A stretch of 64,000 bases of DNA from Mycolicibacter heraklionensis. GTDB lineage: Bacteria > Actinomycetota > Actinomycetes > Mycobacteriales > Mycobacteriaceae. The stretch is taken from contig NZ_CP080997.1 in NCBI RefSeq assembly GCF_019645815.1, positions 744,001 through 808,000 on the forward strand, read 5' to 3'. Below the pieces are notes generated by a model. That model did no database searches. It was not told where the DNA came from and saw nothing but the letters and a program-made list of their open reading frames with translations. Numbering within the stretch: the stretch's first letter is position 1; each line of letters opens with the position of its first letter. A program made the translations under genes and the position numbers. This document shows, one piece after another, positions 18,701-27,135 of the stretch.

Positions 18701-19061
18701 TGGCGATGGTCGCGGCGTCGAAGCCGGCCAGCGCGTCACGCAGCCGCCGGCGGCGCACCTCGCGATCCTCCGCACTGCCGCTGCACAGATGCGCGACAAG
18801 ATCATTGGGTTCCTGCGTGCTGGCGCCGTCGAGGGCGGCCAATGTCTCCACCAGCTGACGACGCACCCGGTCCCGCAGCTCCCTGGTGGCCGCCCGGCTG
18901 AACGTGATCAGCAGCATCTCGTCCAGCGTGGCGCGCCCCTCGGCCAGATAGCGGGTCACCAGACCGGCCAAGGTGAATGTCTTACCGGTGCCGGCGCTGG
19001 CCTCCAGGACGGTGGTGGTGGCGCGGGCGGGCAGTGGGCCCAGCAGGTCGAAGCGTTCCAT
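15768..19061 (-). CDS. recB: exodeoxyribonuclease V beta subunit, RecB
   Basis: The start is the ATG at 19061, overlapping the recC stop by one base (TGATG), giving MERFDLLGPLPAR; the frame runs 13 codons further up. The product is 1097 residues. The N-terminal superfamily 1A helicase has Walker A ASAGTGKTFTLAGL, DEFQDTDPIQW and GDPKQAIYGFRGGD. The C-terminal nuclease has the RecB motif VVDYKTN, with an upstream histidine and aspartate. It unwinds DNA 3'-5' and cuts it. The gene is intact although recC upstream is frameshifted. Confidence 0.95.
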   Translation of the reverse strand: MERFDLLGPLPARATTTVLEASAGTGKTFTLAGLVTRYLAEGRATLDEMLLITFSRAATRELRDRVRRQLVETLAALDGASTQEPNDLVAHLCSGSAEDREVRRRRLRDALAGFDAATIATTHQFCHLVLKSLGIAGDTSAGVELVESLDDLVIQVVDDLYLAKFGTQRDEVALSYADALKLARVVVSDPYAQLRPQDPEPGSVAEVRLRFIDAVCTELELRKRRLGVLGYDDLLRRLAAALEPADSPARERMRQRWPIVMVDEFQDTDPIQWQVIERGFVGHSAVVLIGDPKQAIYGFRGGDIYTYLQAARTAGQQRTLAVNWRSDSALVDALQTVMGGAALGDPQIVVHDVRAAVGGSRLVGAPSTAPFRLRVVGRAAFGVSSDRVVPMPKLRRHIPDDLAADVAALWASGATFDGRPITPGDVAVIVENSKDAAACQEALLRAGIPAVFTGDADVFSSAAAADWLCLLEAFEATHRGGLVRAAAATVFFGYTAAALADGGDALTDKVASTLRDWADELRLHGPAAVFEAAQLAGLKRRLLGEYGGERTMTDLAHVAQLLHEAAHRDRLGLPALRDWLRRQCTEGNGGGQHNRRLDSDAAAVQILTVWGAKGLQFPIVYLPFAFNRHMFDEAIPLYHDGGVRCRHVGGPDSFDHTDVQRLSLAEAARNDIRLAYVALTRAQSQVVAWWAASYDEPNGGLSRLLRGRCRGEAPVPDRCEPKPTDDEALSCFREWEAAGGLVIEDSVIAPLAPVVPAQPPDGLEARHFHRHIDTGWRRTSYSGLIRHASEVTEGGASGVHSEPELSARDDEADDVPVAAAPPPVGADLISPMAELPAGAAFGSLVHAVLETADPFAADLAAELEAHVRQHAAWWSVDAEPAALAAALVPMHDTPLGPLADGLTLREIGTRDRLRELDFEIPLAGGDVRGVAPDVRLAEVGLLLREHLPADDPFAPYADRLATEALGGQPLRGYLSGSIDVVLRVPEQRFLVVDYKTNRLGDTAADYGFDRLTAAMLHSDYPLQALLYTAVLHRFLRWRLPGYDPEQHLGGVLYLFVRGMCGPDTPALGGHRAGVFDWRPPTALVVALSDLLHARRAA

Positions 19062-22000
19062 CAGCGCACCGGCCGTTCCGCGCGTAGCAGCGGCAGCCAC
19101 AGCCGGGCCGCCAGCGCGCCTAGTCGGGTGTCTTCGCCGTCGATCTCCTCACCCGGACGAGGCGGGCCCTGCAACACGGCGAACGGCGCGCGTGGCCCCC
19201 AGACCCGGACGCACGCGGGCTCGGCGTCCTCGCCGGGGTAGCGCTGCGTGGCCCATTTGCTGCTCGCGTACCAGACCGGGTCGCGGCCGGCGTGGCGCTT
19301 CTCGGCCCACGCGAACGAAGTCTTGATCGGCAGCGGCAGCGGTTCGCAGCGCCCGATGTCGTAGAGCCACACCAGCTCCCGCAATGTCTCCATCGGATTG
19401 GGTGGCGGCCCGAGCAGCCGCTGCAGGGCGCGTTCACCGTCGCGGGCCCGGCCGATGCAGCGGGCGGTCCATTCCACGTCGGGACGCTGGGCGGCCAGTG
19501 CCACCAGCGGGATCCAGGCCTGCAACAAGTGGGTGTCCCGCAGCTTGGAGTAGTTGACCGACACGGTGGTCGTATCGAACACCGGGGTGACGGTTCCGGT
19601 CAGCCGGCGCCCACCGCCGAGATCCAGATCGATGTCGTAGGTCGCGGGCGCACCGACACGATGCTCGATCGCCGCCGCAGCCAATTGCACGACCCGGTCC
19701 CGAATCTGTTTGGCGGTGCGCCAGCCCAGCTGACCGGGCGGCAGACTGCCGCGCCGCCACTCGGCCTCGATGGCCTTGGCCGAGTCGACGCCCAGCAGCA
19801 TGTCGTGCAACATCCGATTGCCGACCGCCCATTCGCCAAGCGCGTCGATCTCGACGGGCATACCGTCTTCGACCTCGTCGACCTCCCACGGCAGCGTGTA
19901 GTTCAGCGCACTGAAAAACCCCTTGACCGGGTCCTTGAAGAACTTCAGCAGGTCGACGAGCGCAACGTCGTCCGGCGGCGGTGCGGGCAGCGGGTCGGTG
20001 ATGAACTGCGCTGCGGCACGGCGGGTTCCGGCGGCGGTTCTGGCGGCCAGCGGGACGGTCGGGTCGAAGGTGAACGGCACGTCGGGGATCAGCCGGCCGG
20101 GTTCGACGTTCTTGACGTCGAACGGCTGCAGGGGATGTTCCACGACGAGGTGCTCGCGCACCGGTTCGGGCGTGGTCTGATCCAGGGCGTCGATCAACTC
20201 GGCCAGCGGCACTGCCGGCGGGCGGAGGTGGCCGGTGTGTTCGTCGGCGCCGGTGTAGGTGATCACCAGCTTCTCGGTGGCCGCGGTGATCGCGTCGAGC
20301 AGCAATTGCCGGTCCTCGGAACGGATGTCACGTTCTCCGGTCATCGGGCGCCGCGCCAGCACGTCGTCGCCGTCAGGAAGATTCAGCCGGGGGAACACGC
20401 CGTCGTCCACGCCCAGCAGGCACACCACCCGGTGCGGCACCGACCGCATCGGCACCATGGTGCACACCGTGAGCGTTCCGGTGCGGAAGTTGGCACGGGT
20501 CGGGCGCCCGGCCAGATGCCCGGCCATCAGCACGCGGACATCGGGCAGCCGCAGCACGGTGTCGCTGCGGGCCGCGGCGTCGGAGAGCACCTGCGTCAAC
20601 TCGCGCTGCAGATGCGCGCTCTGCCAGGCCTCACTGCCGGCGTCGGCCAGCTCGGCGACCCCGTCGCGCAGCGCGGTGATCCACTCCGCCAGCGGGCGAG
20701 TCCCGTCCAGCTTGTCGACCGTCGACTGCAACCGTGCGACGAACTCGGCCAGCTTCCCGGCCAGCTCCACCTGACTGCTGCCGACGTCGTCGAGCGGCAG
20801 CGCGGTGTCCAGCCAGGCCTGCGAATCGTCGGACATCGCCACCCCGGTCAGGATGCGGTCCAGCCCGAATCGCCAAGTGTTGTGCACGATGTGCGACAGG
20901 CCGTACCGCTCGCGGGTGTGCGGATCGAAACCCCAGCGGATGTTGGCGGTACGCACCCAGGTGGTGATCTGGGCCAGATCGTTGTCGGTGAAGCCGAACC
21001 GCGCCCGTACCGGGTCGGTGTGGGCGAGGTTGAGCACGGCGGTCGCGGTGGCGCGGCTGCCGGCGATCTCCAGCAGTTCGGCGGCCACCGCCAGCAGCGG
21101 ATTGGTCTGGGTCAGCGCCCGGTCGGCGAGCTGAACCCGCAACCGGTGCGCCGGGTGGGTGTCCCCGGCCAGCTCGCCCAGCCCGAAGTCGGCGACGATC
21201 AACGGCGCGTAGGTTTCGATGTCGGGGCACATCACCACGATGTCGCGGGGCTCCAGCGTCGGATCGTCATGCAGCAGCCCGAGCAGCACCTCGCGCAGCA
21301 CGTCGACTTGGCGGGCCGGGCTGTGGCAGCTATGCACCTGCACCGAGCGGTCGGATGCGGCGCGGCTGCGGCCCTCGGGGCGCAGCGCGTTGGCGCCCAG
21401 ATCGGATTGCAGCCAACCCAACAGCGTCTCCGGGTGCGTTGCGGCACTGAGGTGTTCATCGCTGGCGGGAGTCGCCGGCAGACTGCGCTGCAGCTCCCGC
21501 AGATCGCGACCCAGCGTTTCCAGCAGCGGGTGGTGTGCGCTGCGCCGGGTGCCGTCCTCGGCGCGCGGCACGGCGCCGTGTACGTCACCGAGCGCCTGCC
21601 ACAGGGCATCGGAGGGTGCGGCAGCCACAGGTGCAGGTCGTGGTGGGTCGCCAGGGCGTCCAGCAACTCGATGTCGGTGCACGCCAACCGGGTGTGTCCG
21701 AACAGTGACAGCCGGGCCGGCAGCGTCTCGGTCGGCCCCTGGCGCAGCCGCGCGACCGTATCGCGGTGCCGAACGTGCGGAGGATCGATCCCGACGGCAG
21801 CCGCCAACGCGCGCCACAGCGGCGGCTGCCAACCCAAGTCGTCGTGCAACGCTGCACCGGCACCGTCGGTGGCCAGACCGGCGCTCCAGTCGACGAGCAA
21901 CTGCGGCCGCTGACGGGCGTAAGCGGCGAACAGTCCGGCCAGCCGGCGCGCCACCGCATAGCGCCGGCCGCGGCGCAGCTCACCCTCCGGACTGGGGTCG

Positions 22001-22359
22001 GCATGGCCCAAATGCTTTGCCAGCGTGGCACACCAGGGCTCATCCAGGTTCGCGTCGATCACCGCTAACAGCGGCCAGGTCAGGGCATCCGGGGACCACG
22101 GATCGTCGTCGGCAGCGCCGGTGATCTCGGCGATCAGCGAAACCGGGCTGCGAAACTCCACGCCCGCGCACACCCCGTCGCCCCCGGGTCCGGCGCCCAA
22201 CACGTGCGACAGTCGCTGGGACAGCCAGCGCTCCACCCCGCGCGCCGGCACCAGCACCAGCTCCTGGGCGAACGGGTCGGCCGGCGGCGTCGCCAACAGC
22301 GCACCCAGGCCGTCGGCGAGGACGTCGGTGCGCTCGGCGCGGTGCAGGTGCAGTCCCAT
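19061..22359 (-). pseudogene. recC: recC, interrupted by a one-base frameshift
   Basis: Two frames together make one RecC of about 1100 residues. The 5' part runs from the ATG at 22359 (MGLHLHRAERTDVLADGLGA) in one frame to THHDLHLWLPHPP. The 3' part continues in another frame from SDALWQALGDVHG to the stop at 19061. The switch falls at 21611-21618, in ATCGGAGGGTG on the plus strand. Adding one base to the GGG run (21614-21616) would restore LPHPSDALWQAL. RecC recognises DNA and holds the complex together. Either the gene is truly broken or the run was misread. The downstream recB and recD starts still overlap normally. Confidence 0.85.
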
Positions 22360-22432
22360 CGCGGCCACCATAAACCGCGGCTACGACGGGACGGGGCTGA
22401 ACCATCGACCGGTCGCGATCGTGGTGCATTTC

Positions 22433-22918
22433 ATGAGGATCTACCCGCTGGTACTGGCCGCCGTCGCCGCACTGGTTGTCGGGCTGGCCGGCCCACCGAC
22501 CGCCACGGCCGCCGACGACCGGTTGCAGTTCACCGCCACAACTGTTGACGGGGCCCCGTTCAACGGCGCCAGCCTGCAGGGCAAACCGGCGGTGCTGTGG
22601 TTCTGGAGGCCCAGCTGTCCGTTCTGCAACGCCGAGGCTCCGTCGGTGAGCCAGGTCGCGGCCGCCAACCCGCGGGTGTCCTTCGTCGGGGTGGCGGGGC
22701 GCTCCGATGTGGCATCGATGCAGGACTTCGTGGCCAAGTACCACCTGAACTTCACCAACCTCAACGACGCCGACGGCTCGATCTGGGCGCGATTCGGGGT
22801 GCCGTGGCAGCCCGCGTACGTGTTCGAGCGCGCCGACGGCACCTCGACATTCGTGAACAACCCGACGTCGGCGATGTCGCAACAGGAGTTGTCCGACCGG
22901 GTCGCGGCGCTGACGTAG
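22433..22918 (+). CDS. secreted thioredoxin-fold protein, MPT53/DsbE-like (copy 1)
   Basis: ATG at 22433 gives 161 residues; frame upstream overlaps recC antisense and is not coding. A signal peptide ([20 protein letters not shown], cleavage near ATA at about 26) precedes the thioredoxin fold. The active site is C62-P-F-C65 in WFWRPSCPFC. It resembles mycobacterial MPT53 (Rv2878c), which oxidises or isomerises disulfides outside the membrane. Its stop abuts the GTG of ccdA at 22919, the same partner gene that follows MPT53 in H37Rv. It is divergent from recC. Confidence 0.88.
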   Translation: MRIYPLVLAAVAALVVGLAGPPTATAADDRLQFTATTVDGAPFNGASLQGKPAVLWFWRPSCPFCNAEAPSVSQVAAANPRVSFVGVAGRSDVASMQDFVAKYHLNFTNLNDADGSIWARFGVPWQPAYVFERADGTSTFVNNPTSAMSQQELSDRVAALT

Positions 22919-23758
22919 GTGAACCAGAACCTGTCGGGCTTGGCCTTCGCCGCCGGGCTGGTGGCAGCCCTCAACCCGTGTGGGTTCGCGCTGCTACCCG
23001 CCTACCTGGCATTGGTGGTGCGCGGTGAGCGGGCCGGCGGGTGGGGTGCGGTGGGCCGGGCGTTGGCGGCCACCGCGGCGATGACCCTGGGCTTTCTGAC
23101 GGTGTTCGGCGCGTTCGGGTTGCTCACCGTCACGGTGGCCTCGCGAGTGCAGCGCTACTTGCCCTACGCCACTGTGGTGATCGGCATGGTGCTGGTCGCG
23201 CTCGGGGTGTGGCTGCTGGCGGGCCGCCGGCTCGCGGTCGCCTCGATCGGCGGGCGGTGGGCGCCGACCGCCCGGATCGGGTCGATGCTCGGCTACGGGG
23301 TGGGCTATGCCTGCGCGTCGCTGGGCTGCACGATCGGCCCGTTTCTGGCGGTCACCGGGGCGGCATGGCGCGGGGGCCTCGACGGGGTGGTGGCCTATCT
23401 GGCGTATGCGGCCGGGTTCGGGTTACTGGTCGGGGTGCTGGCGATGGCGGTGGCGCTGGCCCGCACCGCACTGATCGACAGGTTGCGCCGAATTACCGGC
23501 TACGCCAGCCGGATCAGCGGAGCGCTGCTGGTGGCCGTCGGACTCTACGTCGGCTACTACGGCTACTACGAGATTCGGCTGTTCGAGCTGGGCGGCGACG
23601 CGGCGGATCCGGTGCTGGCCGCGGCGGGGCGGCTCCAGGGCGCGCTGGCCGGGTGGGTATATCAGTGGGGGGCCTGGCCGTGGCTGGCCGCGCTGGCCCT
23701 TATCGGGCTGGGTGCGCTGCTGCGTGCTCGCCGGACCCGGTCGTTGACGCGACGCTGA
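22919..23758 (+). CDS. ccdA: CcdA/DsbD-type transmembrane thiol-electron carrier (copy 1)
   Basis: A GTG start immediately follows the upstream stop with no gap, so translation is coupled. The product is 279 residues with about six to seven hydrophobic helices. NPCGFALLPAYL near residue 18 and CASLGCTIGPFLAV near 137 carry the conserved membrane cysteines. CcdA-type proteins pass electrons from cytoplasmic thioredoxin to exported thiol-disulfide proteins, here most likely the product of 22433. It is similar in length and pattern to the second copy at 28310. Confidence 0.9.
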   Translation: MNQNLSGLAFAAGLVAALNPCGFALLPAYLALVVRGERAGGWGAVGRALAATAAMTLGFLTVFGAFGLLTVTVASRVQRYLPYATVVIGMVLVALGVWLLAGRRLAVASIGGRWAPTARIGSMLGYGVGYACASLGCTIGPFLAVTGAAWRGGLDGVVAYLAYAAGFGLLVGVLAMAVALARTALIDRLRRITGYASRISGALLVAVGLYVGYYGYYEIRLFELGGDAADPVLAAAGRLQGALAGWVYQWGAWPWLAALALIGLGALLRARRTRSLTRR

Positions 23759-23784
23759 CACGGCGTCCTCGTAGGCTGGGACGG

Positions 23785-24945
23785 GTGAAAGCGGTCAGCT
23801 GTAGTAACGCCCAACTCGAGGTCGTCGACCTACCGACTCCAGTCCCGGCCAAAGGCCAGCTGCTCATCGACGTGCTGCGGTGCGGCATCTGCGGATCGGA
23901 TCTGCACGCCCGCCAGCACTGCGACGAGGTCGCCGATGTCATGGCCTTGACCGGATACGACGGCTTCATGCGCTCGGACCAGCGGGTGGTACTCGGCCAC
24001 GAAATCTGCGGCGAAGTACTCGACCACGGTCCCCGCACCCGCAAGGCGCCCCGCCCCGGCACCCGGGTGGTCGCGATACCGCTGTTGCGGCGCGGCGACG
24101 CCGTCCATGCGGTCGGGCTGTCGGAGTCGGCGCCGGGAGGCTACGCCGAGCAGATGCTCGTCGAGCAGTCGCTGGCGCTGCCGGTTCCCAACGGGCTGTC
24201 GACGGATGCGGCCGCACTCACCGAGCCGATGGCGGTGGCCTGGCATGCCGTGCGGCGCGGCGAGGTGCGCAAGCGCGACGTGGCGATCGTGATCGGCTGC
24301 GGACCGATCGGCCTGGCGGTGGTGTGCATGCTCAAAGCGCGCGGCGTACGCACGGTGATCGCCAGCGACTACTCGCCCGGCCGGCGCGCGCTGGCCACCC
24401 GCTGCGGCGCCGACATCGTTGTCGACCCGGCACAGGACTCGCCGTACGCCGCGGCGGCGGGCCACGGCCACCTGGAGAAGGCACCGGATGCACTGGGCCT
24501 GGCGGTGGGCACCGTCGAAAAGCTGTACAAGGCGCGGCTGCCCTGGTGGCATGTCTGGCGGGCTGCCGAAGCCGTCGGCGCCGCCACGCCCAACCGTCCG
24601 GTGATCTTCGAGTGCGTCGGGGTCCCGGGTGTCATCGACAGCATCATCGCCGGGGCTCCACTGTTCTCCCGGGTGGTTGTGGTCGGGGTCTGCATGGGAA
24701 CCGACGCGATCCGGCCGGCGATCGCGATCAATAAGGAGACCGACCTGCGGTTCGTATTGGGTTACACGCCAATGGAATTCCGTGACACTTTGCACATGAT
24801 CGCCGAGGGCAAAGTCGACGTCTCGCCACTGATCACCGGCACGGTCGGCCTGGGCGGGGTGGCGAACGCGTTCGACGCACTGGGCGACCCGGCCAAGCAC
24901 GCCAAGGTTCTGGTCGACCCCAAGAGCCCGGTGCAGGAGGTTTAG
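23785..24945 (+). CDS. zinc-dependent medium-chain alcohol dehydrogenase family protein
   Basis: The start is GTG at 23785 (VKAVSCSNAQLEVVDLPTP); the open frame begins far upstream inside ccdA. The product is 386 residues. Catalytic zinc motifs are CGICGSDLHAR and GHEICGEV; the nucleotide-binding site is IGCGPIGLAVV. The usual structural-zinc loop with four cysteines is absent between GHE and the Rossmann fold. It oxidises an unknown alcohol with NAD(P). The next gene starts two bases after its stop, so it is cotranscribed with the phosphofructokinase. Confidence 0.88.
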   Translation: MKAVSCSNAQLEVVDLPTPVPAKGQLLIDVLRCGICGSDLHARQHCDEVADVMALTGYDGFMRSDQRVVLGHEICGEVLDHGPRTRKAPRPGTRVVAIPLLRRGDAVHAVGLSESAPGGYAEQMLVEQSLALPVPNGLSTDAAALTEPMAVAWHAVRRGEVRKRDVAIVIGCGPIGLAVVCMLKARGVRTVIASDYSPGRRALATRCGADIVVDPAQDSPYAAAAGHGHLEKAPDALGLAVGTVEKLYKARLPWWHVWRAAEAVGAATPNRPVIFECVGVPGVIDSIIAGAPLFSRVVVVGVCMGTDAIRPAIAINKETDLRFVLGYTPMEFRDTLHMIAEGKVDVSPLITGTVGLGGVANAFDALGDPAKHAKVLVDPKSPVQEV

Positions 24946-24947
24946 GC

Positions 24948-26072
24948 GTGACGGCGAGCATCAAGCGGATCGCGATCAGCACCGGTGGCGGCGACGCGCC
25001 CGGCCTCAACGCCGTCATCTACGCCGCCACCCTGGCCGGCCGCAGCCGGGGCTGGGACGTCGTCGGGATCCGGGACGGCTACAACGGCCTGCTGCTGGGC
25101 GACGACTACCCCGACGGCGGGCTGATCGAGCTGACCCGAAACCGGGTGCGCGGCATCATCCACCAGGGCGGCACCATCTTGGGCAGCACCAACCGCGGCA
25201 ACCCGACCGCGTACCCGGTGCAGCAGCCCGATGGCAGCTGGAGCGAACAGGACCGCACCGACGAGCTGTTGCAGCGCTTCGCGCAGCACGAGATCGACGC
25301 GTTGATCACCATCGGCGGCGACGGCTCCCTGGCGATCGGCAACCACCTGAACGAGGCGGGGCTGCGACTGGTCGGGGTGCCCAAGACCATCGACAATGAT
25401 CTGGAGTGCACCGCGGCGACGTTCGGTTTCGACAGCGCGGTCGACTTCGCGTCGGAGTGCATCGACCGGTTGTTCTCCACCGCCACCTCGCACAGCCGGA
25501 TCATCGTGGTGGAGGTGATGGGCCGCTACGCCGGCTGGATCGCGCTGCACGCCGGGATGGCGTCCGGGGTGCACGCCATCCTGATCCCGGAGATTCCGTA
25601 TCGGCTTGAGCCGGTGGCCGCGCTGATCAACGAACGCGCACAACGCGGTTCGACGTACTCCATCGTCTGCGTCGCCGAAGGCGCCAAGCCGGTGGGTGGC
25701 GAGCTCACCGTGGCAGGCAAGGCGGTGGGCCAAGCCGAACGTCTGGGCGGCGTGGGCGCCAAGGTCGCGGCCGAACTCGAGGCGCTCACCGGGCGCGAGT
25801 CTCGTGCCGTGGTGCTCGGGCACCTGCTGCGCGGCGGTTCGCCGACGTCGGCGGACCGGCTGCTGGGTCTGCGGTTCGGCGCTGCCGCGGTGCGGGCCCT
25901 CGACGAGGGCCTTAGCGGGGTGATGGTGGCACTCAACCCGCCGACGGTGGACTACGTGCCGCTGGCGCAGGCCACCCGCCGACAGAAAACCGTTCCGCTG
26001 GAATGCGATTCGATTCAGACCGCACGCGACCTGGGTATCAGGTTCGGCGACGAAAGGCTCCGCGATGACTGA
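24948..26072 (+). CDS. pfkA: 6-phosphofructokinase (PfkA family)
   Basis: GTG start two bases after the dehydrogenase stop; 374 residues, longer than a classical bacterial PFK of about 320-340. It has STGGGDAPGLN (11-21), TIGGDGS (121-127) and PKTIDND (145-151) and MGRYAGWIAL. The glycine in GGDGS points to ATP rather than pyrophosphate as donor, while the KTIDND lysine occurs in both types, so the class is mixed. It would phosphorylate fructose-6-phosphate or a related sugar phosphate. It is far from the H37Rv pfkA locus (Rv3010c) and probably a second copy. Confidence 0.88.
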   Translation: MTASIKRIAISTGGGDAPGLNAVIYAATLAGRSRGWDVVGIRDGYNGLLLGDDYPDGGLIELTRNRVRGIIHQGGTILGSTNRGNPTAYPVQQPDGSWSEQDRTDELLQRFAQHEIDALITIGGDGSLAIGNHLNEAGLRLVGVPKTIDNDLECTAATFGFDSAVDFASECIDRLFSTATSHSRIIVVEVMGRYAGWIALHAGMASGVHAILIPEIPYRLEPVAALINERAQRGSTYSIVCVAEGAKPVGGELTVAGKAVGQAERLGGVGAKVAAELEALTGRESRAVVLGHLLRGGSPTSADRLLGLRFGAAAVRALDEGLSGVMVALNPPTVDYVPLAQATRRQKTVPLECDSIQTARDLGIRFGDERLRDD

Positions 26073-26823
26073 GACGGCGCGGCATCGCGGCGACTACGGC
26101 ATCGACGGATCGTTTCACCGGGTGCCGTTCCGCGGGCAGCTCGCCGCCCTGGCGCTCGGGTGCGCTGCGCTCGCGGTTTACGGCGGCATCGCCCTGGCCC
26201 GCGGTCCGCAGTGGGCCGGCGCGGCGGCACTGGTCCTCGACGCCGCCATCCTGGCCCAGGTCGGGCTGTATTGGCACGCGACGCGGTCGGGGAAGTTCAA
26301 GGTCTGGGCCGACATTCTCGACGGGTTGGGGCTGCGCGGCGACGAGGTGGTGCTGGACATGGGCTGCGGGCGAGGCGCGGTGTTGTGCGCCGCGGCCCAG
26401 CGGCTGCCCGACGGCCGGGCGATCGGAGTCGACCTGTGGCAGGCCGACCAGACCGACAACTCGGCTGATGCCACCCTGGCCAACGCCGCACTGGAGGGCG
26501 TCGCCGACCGGATCGAGGTGCGCACCGGCGACATGACCGCACTGCCGCTGCCCGACGCCAGCGTCGACGTGGTGGTATCCAACCTGGCGATCCACAACAT
26601 CGGGTCCCGCGAGGGCCGCCGGCGCGCGTTGGCCGAGGCAGCCCGGGTGCTGCGGCCCGGAGGCCGGTTGGCCATCGCCGACCTGTGGGAGATCCGCAAG
26701 CACGCCGCCCAACTGCGTGAAATCGGTTGGCGTGACGTGACATGGCGCAACCTGGGCTGGCGAATGTGGTACGGCGGGCCGTGGGCGTCGACTCGGTTGG
26801 TCGCGGCGACAAAGCCGGGCTGA
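26065..26823 (+). CDS. membrane-anchored class I SAM-dependent methyltransferase
   Basis: The product is 252 residues and overlaps the pfkA end by 8 bases, so translation is coupled. Two hydrophobic helices near residues 28-46 and 52-68 precede the methyltransferase domain. The SAM-binding motif is VLDMGCGRGAVL, then GVDLW, DMTALPLPDASVDVVVSN and LRPGGRLAIADLW. The C-terminus (WRDVTWRNLGWRMWYGGPW) is Trp-rich. It resembles UbiE/CmaA-fold small-molecule methyltransferases. The substrate is not evident; the membrane anchor suggests a lipid. Confidence 0.85.
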   Translation: MTETARHRGDYGIDGSFHRVPFRGQLAALALGCAALAVYGGIALARGPQWAGAAALVLDAAILAQVGLYWHATRSGKFKVWADILDGLGLRGDEVVLDMGCGRGAVLCAAAQRLPDGRAIGVDLWQADQTDNSADATLANAALEGVADRIEVRTGDMTALPLPDASVDVVVSNLAIHNIGSREGRRRALAEAARVLRPGGRLAIADLWEIRKHAAQLREIGWRDVTWRNLGWRMWYGGPWASTRLVAATKPG

Positions 26824-26862
26824 GCGCCGGGCTCGTTCACGTCTGCCTCAGGCGTCACGCGT

Positions 26863-26885
26863 GGGCGGAGAGGTGTTCTCCGCCC
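26863..26885. repeat. hairpin after the methyltransferase gene
   Basis: GGCGGAGA / TCTCCGCC arms with a 5-base loop, extended by one G-C pair. It lies 40 bases past the stop and touches the palindromic element at 26883. There is no T-tract; it may slow or end transcription. Confidence 0.45.
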
Positions 26886-27065
26886 GGCTCTGAGCGACAA
26901 CCGACGTTATGTCAGGCCACGGCGGGGCCCGGGTGGGCAGGGCGTCGGCCAGCCAAGCCCGGGTGCGGCGGCCAACCAAACCCGGGTGCGTCGGCCGACC
27001 AAACACGTGTGCGTCGGCCAACCAGACCCGGGTTGACATAACCGACGTTGTCGCTCAGAGCCGGG
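26883..27065. repeat. palindromic dispersed element, copy 2, with internal tandem repeats
   Basis: A left arm at 26883-26914 and a right arm at 27034-27065 are 32-base inverted repeats. They match except at the inner ten-base word AACCGACGTT, which occurs in the same orientation in both arms. The arms contain GGCTCTGAGCGACAAC. The 119 bases between hold four 23-base tandem repeats. It occupies the gap between two convergent genes, codes for nothing recognisable, and shares its core with 12836-12926. Confidence 0.75.
26942..27033. repeat. four 23-bp tandem repeats
   Basis: Units at 26942-26964, 26965-26987, 26988-27010 and 27011-27033. Each starts GCGTCGGCC (GCGGCGGCC in unit 2), continues with (A/G)(A/G)CCAAACCCGGGT-like sequence, and ends GT. 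Unit 3 differs most (CACGTGT for CCCGGGT). Confidence 0.85.
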
Positions 27066-27135
27066 CACACGCCCACATCCTCCCGGGCCGTGACAGGTGG
27101 GGCTGGTGCGGTCACGACCGCACCGGTGCGCGGGC

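Noticed and set aside
26942..27033. Tandem repeats as a CRISPR array
   Set aside because: The units are directly adjacent with no unique spacers, and no cas gene is present.
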